64,000 bases of DNA. It comes from Drosophila persimilis. Taxonomy: Eukaryota; Arthropoda; Insecta; Diptera; Drosophilidae. Under the pieces are notes generated by a model. The model saw nothing but the letters and a program-made list of their open reading frames with translations. It did not search any database and was not told where the DNA came from. Below, one piece after another: positions 48,401-58,800 of the stretch; within the stretch, counting starts at the first letter, position 1; the number at the start of each line of letters is the position of its first letter. The DNA lies in contig NW_020825478.1 of NCBI RefSeq assembly GCF_003286085.1, positions 1 to 64,000 of the forward strand, in the 5' to 3' direction. Made by a program: the position numbers and the translations under genes.

Positions 48401-50066
48401 GCAGAAACAAGATGACAATAAGTTTCACCCAACAGCATATTTTTCACAGAGAGCGACAAAACTAGAGGCAAGATACGAAAGTTTCAAGCTGGAAACGTTA
48501 GCTGTGATCTATTCATTGAGGAAATTTCGAATTTATTTAGAAGGGATTCCGTTTAGAATTATAACAGATTGTAACTCAGTAGTTTTATGTTTAGGAAAGG
48601 GACGTCTTCATTCAAATATCGCCAGATGGGCCATAGAGCTAGCAAATTATAATTACACTTTAAAACATCGTAGTGGAAAATATATGTCCCATGTGGACAC
48701 CTTAAGTAGATATCCTTCAGCGCTTAATCAAGATTTTGAATATGAACCAATAGTGACAATTCATGAAAGTGATAACAAAGACCGAATAGTTTCCGTGATT
48801 GAGTGCGACGACATTAATCTTCAGCTTCAGATAACACAAAACAGGGACAACCATATAGGAAAATTAAAAGAACAATTGGAGCATGGACCTGTTAAGAAAT
48901 TTGCATTGAGCGATGGAATTGTTTATAAAATAGGTGAGAACGACGTTGAGCTGTTTTATGTCCCAGCTGAAATGGAAACGCAAATAATCAGAAGAGTTCA
49001 CGAAAACTTATGTCACTTAGGAACTGAGAAATGTATGAAAGAAATCTTAAGACATTATTGGTTCCCGAATATGAGATCTAAAATCGATTTGTTTATAGGA
49101 AATTGTTTAAATTGTATCATGTTTTCAGTCCCCACACATGCGAACAATCGAACACTTCACAATATTCCTAAGCGACCAATCCCATTCGACACCTTACACG
49201 TAGACCATTTTGGACCACTTCCCGCTGTTATATCAAAGAAGAAGCATGTATTAGTTATCATTGACGCCTTTACGAAATTTGTAAAATTATTTTCTGTAAA
49301 TACGACAAGCACTAAAGAAGTCAACACATGTTTTTCAAAGTATTTTCAATTTTATAGTCGTCCACGTAGAATTATTAGCGATAGAGGAACGTGTTTTACA
49401 TCATTAGAATTTAGTAAATTTTTGTTAGAAAATAATATAGAACACGTGAAAGTGGCAACTGCTTCACCCCAAGCGAATGGTCAGGTAGAACGGGTTAACA
49501 GAACTATGAAAGCTATGCTCGCCAAAATAACTGAGCCAATAAATCACGAAGATTGGAGTAAACTTTTAATAAAGGCTGAATATGCAATTAATAACTCAGT
49601 CCATTCGACCACGAAAGAATTGCCTTCAGTGTTGTTATTCGGAGTCCAACAGAGGGGTTGTAATATTGACGCGTTAACAGAATACTTAGATGATAAACAA
49701 GACCGAACTCAAAGCGATTTAGAATCAGTACGTAAGAAATCTTTGGATAAAATCGAGCATTGTCAGCAGAAGAGTGAAGAGTATTTTGAAAGGAATCACA
49801 AAAATCATATTGAGTTCTTGGAAGGCGATTTCGTTGTAATGAGAAACATTGACACCACAATAGGTACAAATAAAAAATTTGTTCCGAAGTACAGGGGTCC
49901 GTACATCATCAAAAAGGTATTGCCGAACGACAGATATGTGTTAAATGACATTGAAAACTGCCAAATAAGCCAAATCCCGTATGAGGGCATTATAGAGGCA
50001 TGCCGATTAAGGAAATGGGCAGATTGGCGTAATCAGTGTGAAAGTGACCCCTACTTAAATAGTTAA
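45474..50066 (+). CDS. Gag-Pol polyprotein of the mdg3-like element
   Basis: 1530 codons in one frame. A Gag region with an acidic N-terminal segment rich in Glu/Lys and a capsid-like part is followed by two CCHC knuckles (46335-46376 and 46404-46445). Then come the aspartic protease MLDTGSAINLM (Asp at 46614), a six-fold 11-residue repeat (46881-47067) and an Asn/Asp/Glu-rich linker. RT has CVDYKQLN, LLDLKHSYHQVKV and catalytic YMDD at 47919-47930. RNase H starts HCDASSEGFGG. The integrase zinc domain has CHLGTEKC and CLNC, and the core has Asp at 49203, Asp at 49380 and Glu at 49488 (QVERVNRTM). The tail ends with a GPY/F-like KYRGPYI. Fusion without a frameshift means Gag and Pol are made in equal amounts unless processing or splicing adjusts this. 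Confidence 0.93.
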   Translation: MAEETMANIDKEKIVEWLLEKEIIFPASATLRQLRKLAISGGMDEVSESLVNKSDIESEEKVSENEQIDDMKEEELLDAAIRVAEKKKKLAALMVMDNHVTDDIRMVKQLIAPFSASENDEASEWVLNFERICGGVNESSNFKLRCVRMLMKAGTEADLFMRVDKSKTYDEFKGNFLKTFGRSNSTADVVLLLKETFFNPEKNSVMGYILRMEEIAMRADIEEKLTVQFIIDGFRDRSSSIALLYSASTIGKLKELARQYEALRKSTQTNFRRTGMTASGNDRSQARCYNCSAHGHYASSCPAPKREKGSCFQCGSMQHQVKDCQQKPMSAQRSVGTASNPPMDDREENNIFVPIVNQVGVYFYTDIKRRYQIKFLSGMLDTGSAINLMQRSAIPYENFDGVLRPTEYFGVNGSRISIFGKIIVNLVFHNIEKELIFFVVPNNYISYNVLLGRSFLENYGIKLIFENEIENRVLVNSDLDENRVLVNSDLDENRILVNSDLDENRILVNSDLDENRVLVNSDLDENRVLVNIESDQIENVVLKNRDSEMMLSDINNNGLLKDENYENKISVQLNCNNIDLLLKDNEQKHMASESLERTNLDIPYIYSIEITKEEDSYNIDPKRTDKERSKFMELIKLNYSDLTNIPAIQHNYEMNLKLKSEEPVRTVPRRLSYQEKKEVDTQIDELLKKGFIRESKSPYSSAIVLVKKKSGEKRMCVDYKQLNKICIRDGYPLPLIDDCLERLEGNTIFTLLDLKHSYHQVKVAESSVQYTAFVIPSGQYEYTRMPFGLMNAPAVFMRFINFILQPLIREGNVVVYMDDIAIGSKSLNEHLITVGRVLRILAEYRLEIKVSKCQFGYESIEFLGYTLSGKGISPNCEHTATIKHLPLPKDRHEMQKVLGLFSYFRRFIPAYSRIAKPLQELTKPGTKFELQDKCIQIFEYLREKLISSPVLALYNPNRETELHCDASSEGFGGILLQKQDDNKFHPTAYFSQRATKLEARYESFKLETLAVIYSLRKFRIYLEGIPFRIITDCNSVVLCLGKGRLHSNIARWAIELANYNYTLKHRSGKYMSHVDTLSRYPSALNQDFEYEPIVTIHESDNKDRIVSVIECDDINLQLQITQNRDNHIGKLKEQLEHGPVKKFALSDGIVYKIGENDVELFYVPAEMETQIIRRVHENLCHLGTEKCMKEILRHYWFPNMRSKIDLFIGNCLNCIMFSVPTHANNRTLHNIPKRPIPFDTLHVDHFGPLPAVISKKKHVLVIIDAFTKFVKLFSVNTTSTKEVNTCFSKYFQFYSRPRRIISDRGTCFTSLEFSKFLLENNIEHVKVATASPQANGQVERVNRTMKAMLAKITEPINHEDWSKLLIKAEYAINNSVHSTTKELPSVLLFGVQQRGCNIDALTEYLDDKQDRTQSDLESVRKKSLDKIEHCQQKSEEYFERNHKNHIEFLEGDFVVMRNIDTTIGTNKKFVPKYRGPYIIKKVLPNDRYVLNDIENCQISQIPYEGIIEACRLRKWADWRNQCESDPYLNS
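46881..47067 (+). repeat. In-frame 33-bp coding minisatellite in gag-pol
   Basis: Units start at 46881, 46914, 46947, 46980 and 47013, with a sixth partial unit at 47046. Each encodes ENRVLVNSDLD or ENRILVNSDLD, in the order V, V, I, I, V, V. It lies between protease and RT, so it lengthens a linker without breaking the frame. Confidence 0.95.
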
Positions 50067-50153
50067 CAAAATATATATATACACATATAATTAAAATTAC
50101 TCTTAATTACATATTTACGATCGAGGGCGATCTAATTGTCAGGATGGCCGAGC

Positions 50154-50482
50154 TGTTAGGTTGTTTTAGTATTATAACCCTACATTTGTATTTACCTTGC
50201 TGCTAGCTTATAATTATTAGTGTTAATCTACAATTGTATTTACTATTAACGTAGTACGAAATATCGTAAGTATCCGAATAAGTATCGATATGAATAATCA
50301 TCCGATAGTTCTAGTTCTGCGAACTAGAACTATGCGAGAACTAGATCGGAATAGAACCAGAGATCGGAGCTGGGTTCAATGAGCACTTTTGCGGTATCAA
50401 CAGGACAGAGTGGTTGGTAAAGAATTAAGTAAAATAAAATCATAAAAAGTACGAAACATCCGTGTACTTTCTGCGCCAATAA
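50154..50482 (+). repeat. 3' LTR of the mdg3-like element
   Basis: Same as 45050-45378. The 87 bp between the gag-pol stop and this LTR include gatcgagggcgat and aggatggccgagc, the purine-rich sequence abutting the LTR that may serve as plus-strand primer. TA repeats of the host LTR resume right after it. Confidence 0.88.
50305..50333. repeat. Perfect hairpin, 3' LTR copy
   Basis: The same 13-bp arms and 3-nt loop as at 45201-45229. Confidence 0.85.
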
Positions 50483-52308
50483 TATATATATATATATTTA
50501 GCCAACGAACAGTTCTGGCAACTACGCCATACCTCGTGAACCGAGTTCAATAAAGACCCAGAATCAGGAGTAATTAACCAGGAAAGCAGTGTAAAGAAAA
50601 GAAAACATAGCTGGTATGTCCGTGATTAATTTGGAAAGTGTTCGTGGTAAAATATATATATATGAATTTGTGTTATAGGACGGCGGCCCGTAGCCACGGT
50701 ACCGCTCGTGCGATCATCAGTCGCATAGGAGTGCATATACGGTGTGGTCTATGAGAGGAGTGTTGCCGGTGGATTGATAAGACAAGTAGTAAACCCGCGG
50801 GAGGCACCGAGCAGCGAAACCTGCAGCTTGACGTTGTCCGTCGAAAGCCTCAACAACCGTGTGGATGCACGGCGAAAACCAAGAGGCGCCTCCGGACCCT
50901 TATTTTTGGCGCCGTTGACGCCACCCGTTTATCGAGCCTCCAATGAGAGTGTAGTCCGCAGACCGACGTCAAATTTGATCGGCAACCTGAAGCCCAGCTA
51001 AGGAGTTAATTTACCCCATCTTCAAGTGATTTAGCTGCGCCAGCGACACCCAATAATGAACTCGAATTGATTGCATTATTGTTGGATTCTTCCGGAGGCG
51101 CAGTCCTACTCAGCCTGGCTGACATGTCTCTCGATCACGGCAATAGAGGACCATAGTTACTCGTGGATGTAACACAAGCCCCTTTTTCCTCTAGATTTCA
51201 TGTGCCAGGCTAAAAACCATTCTCTTTCGTCACACGATGTATACAGTTTTATAGTTAGTTATGTAACACAGCCAACATAATGGTTTTTGGAAACTAATGG
51301 GTATGAGAGCAACATTAATTTTCCTTGAGATTACAAAGCAGTACACTCTAGTACGCTCATGTGCACATATACTCGTATTAAATATCTTTTCTTTTCCTTA
51401 GAATTATGCACCAACGTCATCATTGAGCTCAACGATCACGAATGGAAAAAGCGGTACTAGCCTACCAAAAGCGCTGTGAGTTTGTAAATAAGAACAAGTA
51501 CATATATGCACTGAGCTGGGAAGTAACCTGCGTGTTACATGTAATTTTCTATTGATATTCCCTTTATAAATCCGTAACCATAATGTATTGGTACCTCTCA
51601 CCCCTTTAGAATCTGTTACCCATATATGATGGTCATTTTTAAATCTTTATTTTTCTTAATATTTCTTCGCCATTCCTTACTAATATATTAAGCTATCGAG
51701 ACACAACAAAAATGGATTTAATTATAAGTTAAGAAAACCCCCCCCCAAGAATTTAGTTATATGATTAGGGATTTATTGAAATATATATATATAATGATAT
51801 TGATTTTGAAGTACAACCCTAATATGTTCTAAATTCAGTACTCCGCCCTCAGAAAGGCATGATCGAAGTGGTGGGATGATAACTGTTTAACGTTATTCAA
51901 GGGGTCTATACGGTCAGGTTACCTGTATAGCATAGGTCGGGAGGGTAGAGAAGATAGAGATACTCACTAACACCGGAGTTTCTCATCATTTGAGTAGAGT
52001 AATTGATCAGTATGTCCACACTTTCCACAACCAACTTGTTGGTCCCATAACCAATTCCTGGCTCCGGTTAAACCTGGATTCTGTTGTTAGTTTTATGTTT
52101 GGTTCTTTTTTTTTTTTATTATTATTATTTTATTATTTTTAAATGTGCACCTAAAACATTATGCGAGTGTGTGTCAGTATGTGATAGGAGAGAGTAGAAC
52201 GAACCCCGACAATCCGGCGAGCTTAGTCAGAGCATAGCTAGAGGTGCACACGAAATCTCTTCATACTAGTATGGGTAAACGACAGCTATCCCACACCTGC
52301 ACGCTACA
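50483..52308 (+). repeat. 3' LTR of the Ulysses-like element, right part
   Basis: Resumes the LTR at the TA tract and continues to CTACA at 52308, matching 37064-38889. The cgca duplication and satellite follow directly. Confidence 0.9.
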
Positions 52309-54622
52309 CGCACCTATATAGCACCCACGCTCTAGGAAATTTGGCAGGATCGCATATTTTGGGCATAAGCACCAATATGGCAATATAGCCCCAAAAAAGT
52401 GGAAGCTCCGCAACTATATGGCTTCTGCACTTATATAGAACCCTTCCCTATCCAGCACTGGCATGTATACTGAACCACCGCAACTATATAGCATACACAC
52501 TCCAGGAAATGTGGCAGGATTGCATATTTTGGGCATAAGCCCCAATATGGCAATATAGCCCCAAAAAAGTGGAACCTCCGCAACTATATGGCACCTGCAC
52601 TTATATAGAACCCTTCCCTATCCAGCACTGGCATGTATACTGAACCACCGCACCTATATAGCATCCACGCTCCAGGAAATGTGGCAGGATCGCATATTTT
52701 GGGCATAAGCACCAATATGGCAATATAGCCCCAAAAAAGTGGAACCTCCGCAACTATATGGCTTCTGCACTTATATAGAACCCTTCCCTATCCAGCACTG
52801 GCATGTATACTGAACCACCGCACCTCTATAGCCCCCACGCTCCAGGAAATGTATCAGGATCGCACATCTTTGGCACTAGCACCAATATGGCACTCTAGCC
52901 CATAAAAAAGTGGAACCTCCGCAACTATATGGCACCTGCACTTATATAGAACCCTTCCCTATCCAGCACTGGCATGTATACTGAACCACCGCACCTATAT
53001 AGCCCCCACGCTCCAGGAAATGTGGCAGGATCGCACATCTTGGGCATAAGCACCAATATGGCAATATAGCCCCAAAAAAGTGGAACCTCCGCAACTATAT
53101 GGCTTCTGCACTTATATAGAACCCTTCCCTATCCAGCACTGGCATGTATACTGAACCACCGCAACTATATAGCATAAACACTCCAGGAAATGTGGCAGGA
53201 TCGCATATTTTGGGCATAAGCCCCAATATGGCAATATATCCCCAAAAAAGTGTAACCTCCGCAACTATATGGCACCTGCACTTATATAGAACCCTTCCCT
53301 ATCCAGCACTGGCATGTATACTGAACCACCGCAACTATATAGCATACACACTCCAGGAAATGTGGCAGGATCGCATATTTTGGGCATAAGCACCAATATG
53401 GCAATATAGCCCCAAAAAAGTGGAACCTCCGCAACTATATGGCACCTGCACTTATATAGAACCCTTCCCTATCCAGCACTGGCATGTATACTGAACCACC
53501 GCACCTATATAGCATCCACGCTCCAGGAAATGTGGCAGGATCGCACATCTTGGGCATAAGCACCAATATGGCAATATAGCCCCAAAAAAGTGGAACCTCC
53601 GCAACTATATGGCTTCTGCACTTATATAGAACCCTTCCCTATCCAGCACTGGCATGTATACTGAACCACCGCAACTATATAGCATACACACTCCAGGAAA
53701 TGTGGCAGGATCGCATATTTTGGGCATAAGCACCAATATGGCAATATAGCCCCAAAAAAGTGGAACCTCCGCAACTATATGGCACCTGCACTTATATAGA
53801 ACCCTTCCCTATCCAGCACTGGCATGTATACTGAACCACCGCACCTATATAGCATCCACGCTCCAGGAAATGTGGCAGGATCGCACATCTTGGGCATAAG
53901 CACCAATATGGCAATATAGCCCCAAAAAAGTGGAACCTCCGCAACTATATGGCACCTGCACTTATATAGAACCCTTCCCTATCCAGCACTGGCATGTATA
54001 CTGAACCACCGCACCTATATAGCACCCACTCTCTAGGAAATTTGGCAGGATCGCATATTTTGGGCACTAGCACCAATATGGCACTCTAGCCCATAAAAAA
54101 GTGGAACCTCCGCAACTATATGGCACCTGCACTTATATAGAACCCTTCCCTATCCAGCACTGGCATGTATACTGAACCACCGCACCTATATAGCCCCCAC
54201 GCTCCAGGAAATGTGGCAGGATCGCACATCTTGGGCATAAGCACCAATATGGCAATATAGCCCCAAAAAAGTGGAACCTCCGCAACTATATGGCTTCTGC
54301 ACTTATATAGAACCCTTCCCTATCCAGCACTGGCATGTATACTGAACCACCGCAACTATATAGCATACACACTCCAGGAAATGTGGCAGGATCGCATATT
54401 TTGGGCATAAGCCCCAATATGGCAATATAGCCCCAAAAAAGTGGAACCTCCGCAACTATATGGCACCTGCACTTATATAGAACCCTTCCCTATCCAGCAC
54501 TGGCATGTATACTGAACCACCGCAACTATATAGCATACACACTCCAGGAAATGTGGCAGGATCGCATATTTTGGGCATAAGCACCAATATGGCAATATAG
54601 CCCCAAAAAAGTGGAACCTCCG
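52309..54622. repeat. 170-bp satellite array, segment 4
   Basis: Continues the monomer interrupted at 36572. The sequence follows 28402 onward at an offset of 23907, including the rare variants agcataaacac (29264 and 53171) and aagtgtaacc (near 29341 and 53248). It ends in the ctccg duplication of the Transib-like element. No gene seen. Confidence 0.97.
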
Positions 54623-54658
54623 CACTATGGTCCGAACGACCACTTTTGTTGGCCAAAA
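54623..54658 (+). repeat. Left terminal inverted repeat
   Basis: 36 bp starting CACTATGGTCCG and ending GGCCAAAA; reverse complement of 55782-55817 with one mismatch at base 5. Confidence 0.92.
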
Positions 54659-55781
54659 CCTAATTTTTCAAAGTCAAAACTGAAACCTGGTTTTCATCGC
54701 TCTGCATTAGAAAAAGATCGACCATTAAATCTGCGTACCAGAAATTTCCATAGATGGCGCCACATTCGCAAAATCAGCTGTGCAACCCAACTGTTTTTAT
54801 AGTAAAGCACGTGAAGGGAAAAAGTGCCAAATAAATTACCACTTTAGATCTCTCAAAAATTGAAAAACGCCAAGACGTGATTAAATTTTTTTGATGAATC
54901 TTAATCTGTCGGGTTCTTACTACGTGTTTTGAGTTTTTAACTGTCTCTAGTAGTTGTGATGTCTTCGTAATTGAAGGTTAAAGTGAGGCCTTTAACATGT
55001 GCCAACTTGTAATGAAAACTAATTTTTGAAAAGGTGTACAAAGTGAGTCCTACCTAGTCCCACCCTGAAACCTTTTGTGTGTCGTAGATTAATAAATTCT
55101 TTTTAAAATGTATATAGTTAGAAATGCCACTTTTGACCACAATTCTTGGAATTTGCATTAATAGAGCATAACCTCAAATTCGAAAATGCAGATTTCTTTG
55201 CCGTATGGAATTCAGAGAAGGGTAAAATTATCAATTATTTGAAAACGGATCTTAAGGCGACATATCATATGAAATTAATAAAGCTTTTAAAGGTACCAGC
55301 AAGAAAATTTGTTATCGTTTGGCAACATACCGGAACAAATGCCGGTAAAATTCAAAGATGTTGGAACGAAAATATGTGGATTGGCCACAAGCCTTTATTT
55401 CAATACATTTATCTTTATGTCCAGAGAATGCTAACTAAGTTCGTAAGGTTTTACAGGACCCAGTCGGAAAGCCGGCACACACATCACCTAACGAGGCGTT
55501 AACCTTGCTTCTAGACAAGGATTTCGGCAATAATTTACGGAAACCTTTGAACGATTTTATTTTTATTTAAATCAAAATTTTTTTTAGTCGTGCAACGCCG
55601 TTTTCTTAAATAAAATATGCTTAATACTTTTTTTCACTATAACTAAAAATTTAAATATGCATTATTTAAAAAAGGGGCGGTGCCACACCCATTTTTTTTC
55701 TTAAATCCAGTTCTTTTTGATTATATATATCCAATACAAAAAACTAAATGAAAAAATCTTGTTCCGTTCGGGAGTTATTAA

Positions 55782-55817
55782 TTTTGGCCAACAAAAGTGG
55801 TCGTTCGGACCAAAGTG
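55782..55817 (-). repeat. Right terminal inverted repeat
   Basis: 36 bp ending CCAAAGTG on the plus strand, directly followed by the ctccg duplication. Confidence 0.92.
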
Positions 55818-58800
55818 CTCCGCAACTATATGGCACCTGCACTTATATAGAACCCTTCCCTATCCAGCACTGGCATGTATACTGAACCACCGCACCTATA
55901 TAGCATCCACGCTCCAGGAAATGTGGCAGGACCGCACATCTTGGGCATAAGCACCAATATGGCAATATAGCCCCAAAAAAGTGGAACCTCCGCAACTATA
56001 TGGCTTCTGCACTTATATAGAACCCTTCCCTATCCAGCACTGGCATGTATACTGAACCACCGCAACTATATAGCATACACACTCCAGGAAATGTGGCAGG
56101 ATCGCATATTTTGGGCATAAGCCCCAATATGGCAATATAGCCCCAAAAAACCTCCGCAACTATATGGCACCTGCACTTATATAGAACCCTTCCCTATCCA
56201 GCACTGGCATGTATACTGAACCACCGCAACTATATAGCATACACACTCCAGGAAATGTGGCAGGATCGCATATTTTGGGCATAAGCCCCAATATGGCAAT
56301 ATAGCCCCAAAAAAGTGGAACCTCCGCAACTATATGGCACCTGCACTTATATAGAACCCTTCCCTATCCAGCACTGGCATGTATACTGAACCACCGCACC
56401 TATATAGCACCCACTCTCTAGGAAATTTGGCAGGATCGCATATTTTGGGCACTAGCACCAATATGGCACTCTAGCCCATAAAAAAGTGGAACCTCCGCAA
56501 CTATATGGCACCTGCACTTATATAGAACCCTTCCCTATCCAGCACTGGCATGTATACTGAACCACCGCACCTATATAGTCCCCACGCTCCAGGAAATGTG
56601 GCAGGATCGCATATTTTGGGCATAAGCACCAATATGGCAATATAGCCCCAAAAAAGTGGAACCTCCGCAACTATATGGCTTCTGCACTTATATAGAACCC
56701 TTCCCTATCCAGCACTGGCATGTATACTGAACCACCGCACCTCTATAGCCCCCACGCTCCAGGAAATGTATCAGGATCGCACATCTTTGGCACTAGCACC
56801 AATATGGCACTCTAGCCCATAAAAAAGTGGAACCTCCGAAACTATATGGGACCTGCACTTATATAGAACCCTTCCCTATCCAGCACTGGCATGTATACTG
56901 AATCACCGCACCTATATATCACCCACGCTCCAGGAAATGTGGCAAGATCGCACATCTTGGGCACTAGCAACAAATACGGCACTATAGCCTCAAAAAAGTG
57001 GAACTCCGCAACTATATGGCACCTTCACTTATATAGAACCCTTCCCTATCCAGCACTGGCATGTATACTGAACCACCGCACCTATATAGCACCCACGCTC
57101 TAGGAAATTTGGCAGGATCGCATATTTTGGGCATAAGCACCAATATGGCAATATAGCCCTAAAAAAGTGGAACTTCCGAAATTACATGACACCTGCACTT
57201 ATATAGAAACTTTCCCTATACAGCACTTGCATGTATATTGAATCACCGCAACGATCTGGAACCCACGCTCTAGGAAATGTGGCAGGATCGCATATTTTGG
57301 GCATAAGCACCAATATGGCAATATAGCCCCAACAAAGTGGAACCTCCGCAACTATATGGCACCTGCACTTATATAGAACCCTTCCCTATCCAGCACTGGC
57401 ATGTATACTGAACCACCGCACCTATATAGCCCCCACGGTCCAGGAAATGTGGCTGGATCGCACATCTTAGGCACTAGCACCAATATGGCAATATAGCCCC
57501 AAAAAAGTGGAACCTCCGCAACAATATGGCACCTGCACTTATATAGAACCCTTCCCTATCCAGCACTGGCATGTATACTGATCCACCGCACCTATATAGC
57601 ACCCACGCTCTAGGAAATTTGGCAGGATCGCATATTTTGGGCATAAGCACCAATATGGCAATATAGCCCCAAAAAAGTGGAACCTCCGCAACTAACTGGC
57701 ACCTGCACTTATATAGAACCCTTCCCTATCCAGCACTGGCATGTATACTGAACCACCGCACCTACATAGCATCCACGCTCCAGGAAATGTGGCAGGATCG
57801 CATATTTTGGGCATAAGCACCAATATGGCAATATAGCCCCAAAAAAGTGGAACCTCCGCAACTATATGGCACCTGCACTTATATAGAACCCTTCCCTATC
57901 CAGCACTGGCATGTATACTGAACCACCGCACCTATATAGCATCCACGCTCCAGGAAATGTGGCAGGATCGCACATCTTGGGCATAAGCACCAATATGGCA
58001 ATATAGCCCCAAAAAAGTGGAACCTCCGCAACTATATGGCTTCTGCAGTTATATAGAACCCTTCCCTATCCAGCACTGGCATGTATACTGAACCACCGCA
58101 ACTATATAGCATACACACTCCAGGAAATGTGGCAGGATGGCATATTTTGGGCATAAGCCCCAATATGGCAATATAGCCCCAAAAAAGTGGAACCTCCGCA
58201 ACTATATGGCACCTGCACTTATATAGAACACTTCCCTATCCAGCACTGGCATGTATACTGAACCACCGCACCTATATAGCACCCACGCTCTAGGAAATTT
58301 GGCAGGATCGCATATTTTGGGCACTAGCACCAATATGGCACTCTAGCCCATAAAAAAGTGGAACCTCCGCAACTATATGGCACCTGCACTTATATAGAAC
58401 CCTTCCCTATCCAGCACTGGCATGTATACTGAACCACCGCACCTATATAGCCCCCACGCTCCAGGAAATGTGGCAGGATCGCATATTTTGGGCATAAGCA
58501 CCAATATGGCAATATAGCCCCAAAAAAGTGGAACCTCCGCAACTATATGGCTTCTGCACTTATATAGAACCCTTCCCTATCCAGCACTGGCATGTATACT
58601 GAACCACCGCACCTCTATAGCCCCCACGCCTCCAGGAAATGTATCAGGATCGCACATCTTTGGCACTAGCACCAATATGGCACTCTAGCCCATAAAAAAG
58701 TGGAACCTCCGCAACTATATGGGACCTGCACTTATATAGAACCCTTCCCTATCCAGCACTGGCATGTATACTGAATCACCGCACCTATATATCACCCACG

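Larger units (their letters stand above)
45050..50482 (+). mobile_element. mdg3/micropia-like Ty3/gypsy retrotransposon, nested and apparently intact
   Basis: A 5.43-kb element inside the 3' LTR of the Ulysses-like element, in the same orientation. The LTRs (329 bp) look identical along their full length, so the insertion is recent. There is one uninterrupted gag-pol ORF. The target duplication is within a TA tract (atat or tatat), so the LTR 3' end is uncertain by a base or two. Size, single ORF, tRNA-Leu-like primer site and the integrase sequence (PFDTLHVDHFGPLP) suggest the mdg3/micropia/blastopia group. All parts needed for transposition appear to be present. Confidence 0.88.
36573..52308 (+). 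mobile_element. Osvaldo/Ulysses-like Ty3/gypsy retrotransposon with nested insertion
   Basis: The element starts TGTAGG and ends CTACA, with 4-bp duplications cgca at 36569-36572 and 52309-52312. Without the nested element it is about 10.3 kb: LTR 2317 bp, tRNA-Lys primer site, a leader of over 700 bp, a gag-like ORF1, a pol ORF2 and a 3' LTR. No env-like ORF fits in the 58 bp between pol and the 3' LTR. The two LTRs differ at only a couple of bases that I noticed (near 36618 and 37050), so the insertion is young. Very long LTRs, tRNA-Lys priming and overall size recall Ulysses of Drosophila virilis and Osvaldo of D. buzzatii. The family name is inference from structure. Confidence 0.85.
54623..55817. 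mobile_element. Transib-like non-autonomous DNA transposon, 1195 bp
   Basis: Terminal inverted repeats of 36 bp (54623-54658 and 55782-55817) differ at one base: CACTATGG on the left, CACTTTGG on the right strand. Flanks are exact 5-bp duplications ctccg (54618-54622 and 55818-55822). CAC at the tips, a following TGG and a 5-bp GC-rich duplication are the hallmarks of Transib, the family related to RAG1. The interior is AT-rich; the longest open stretch (55146-55502, no ATG start) is not recognisably a transposase, so the element would depend on an enzyme made elsewhere. P-like or hAT families are less likely, as they give 8-bp duplications. Confidence 0.8.

Noticed and set aside
49588..49869. 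Minus-strand 93-codon ORF within the mdg3-like integrase region
   Set aside because: It lies opposite a conserved integrase coding region and has no domain of its own.
55146..55502. 118-codon ORF in the Transib-like element as a transposase remnant
   Set aside because: It begins at a TTG rather than ATG, is AT-rich, and shows no Transib catalytic blocks that I can recognise.
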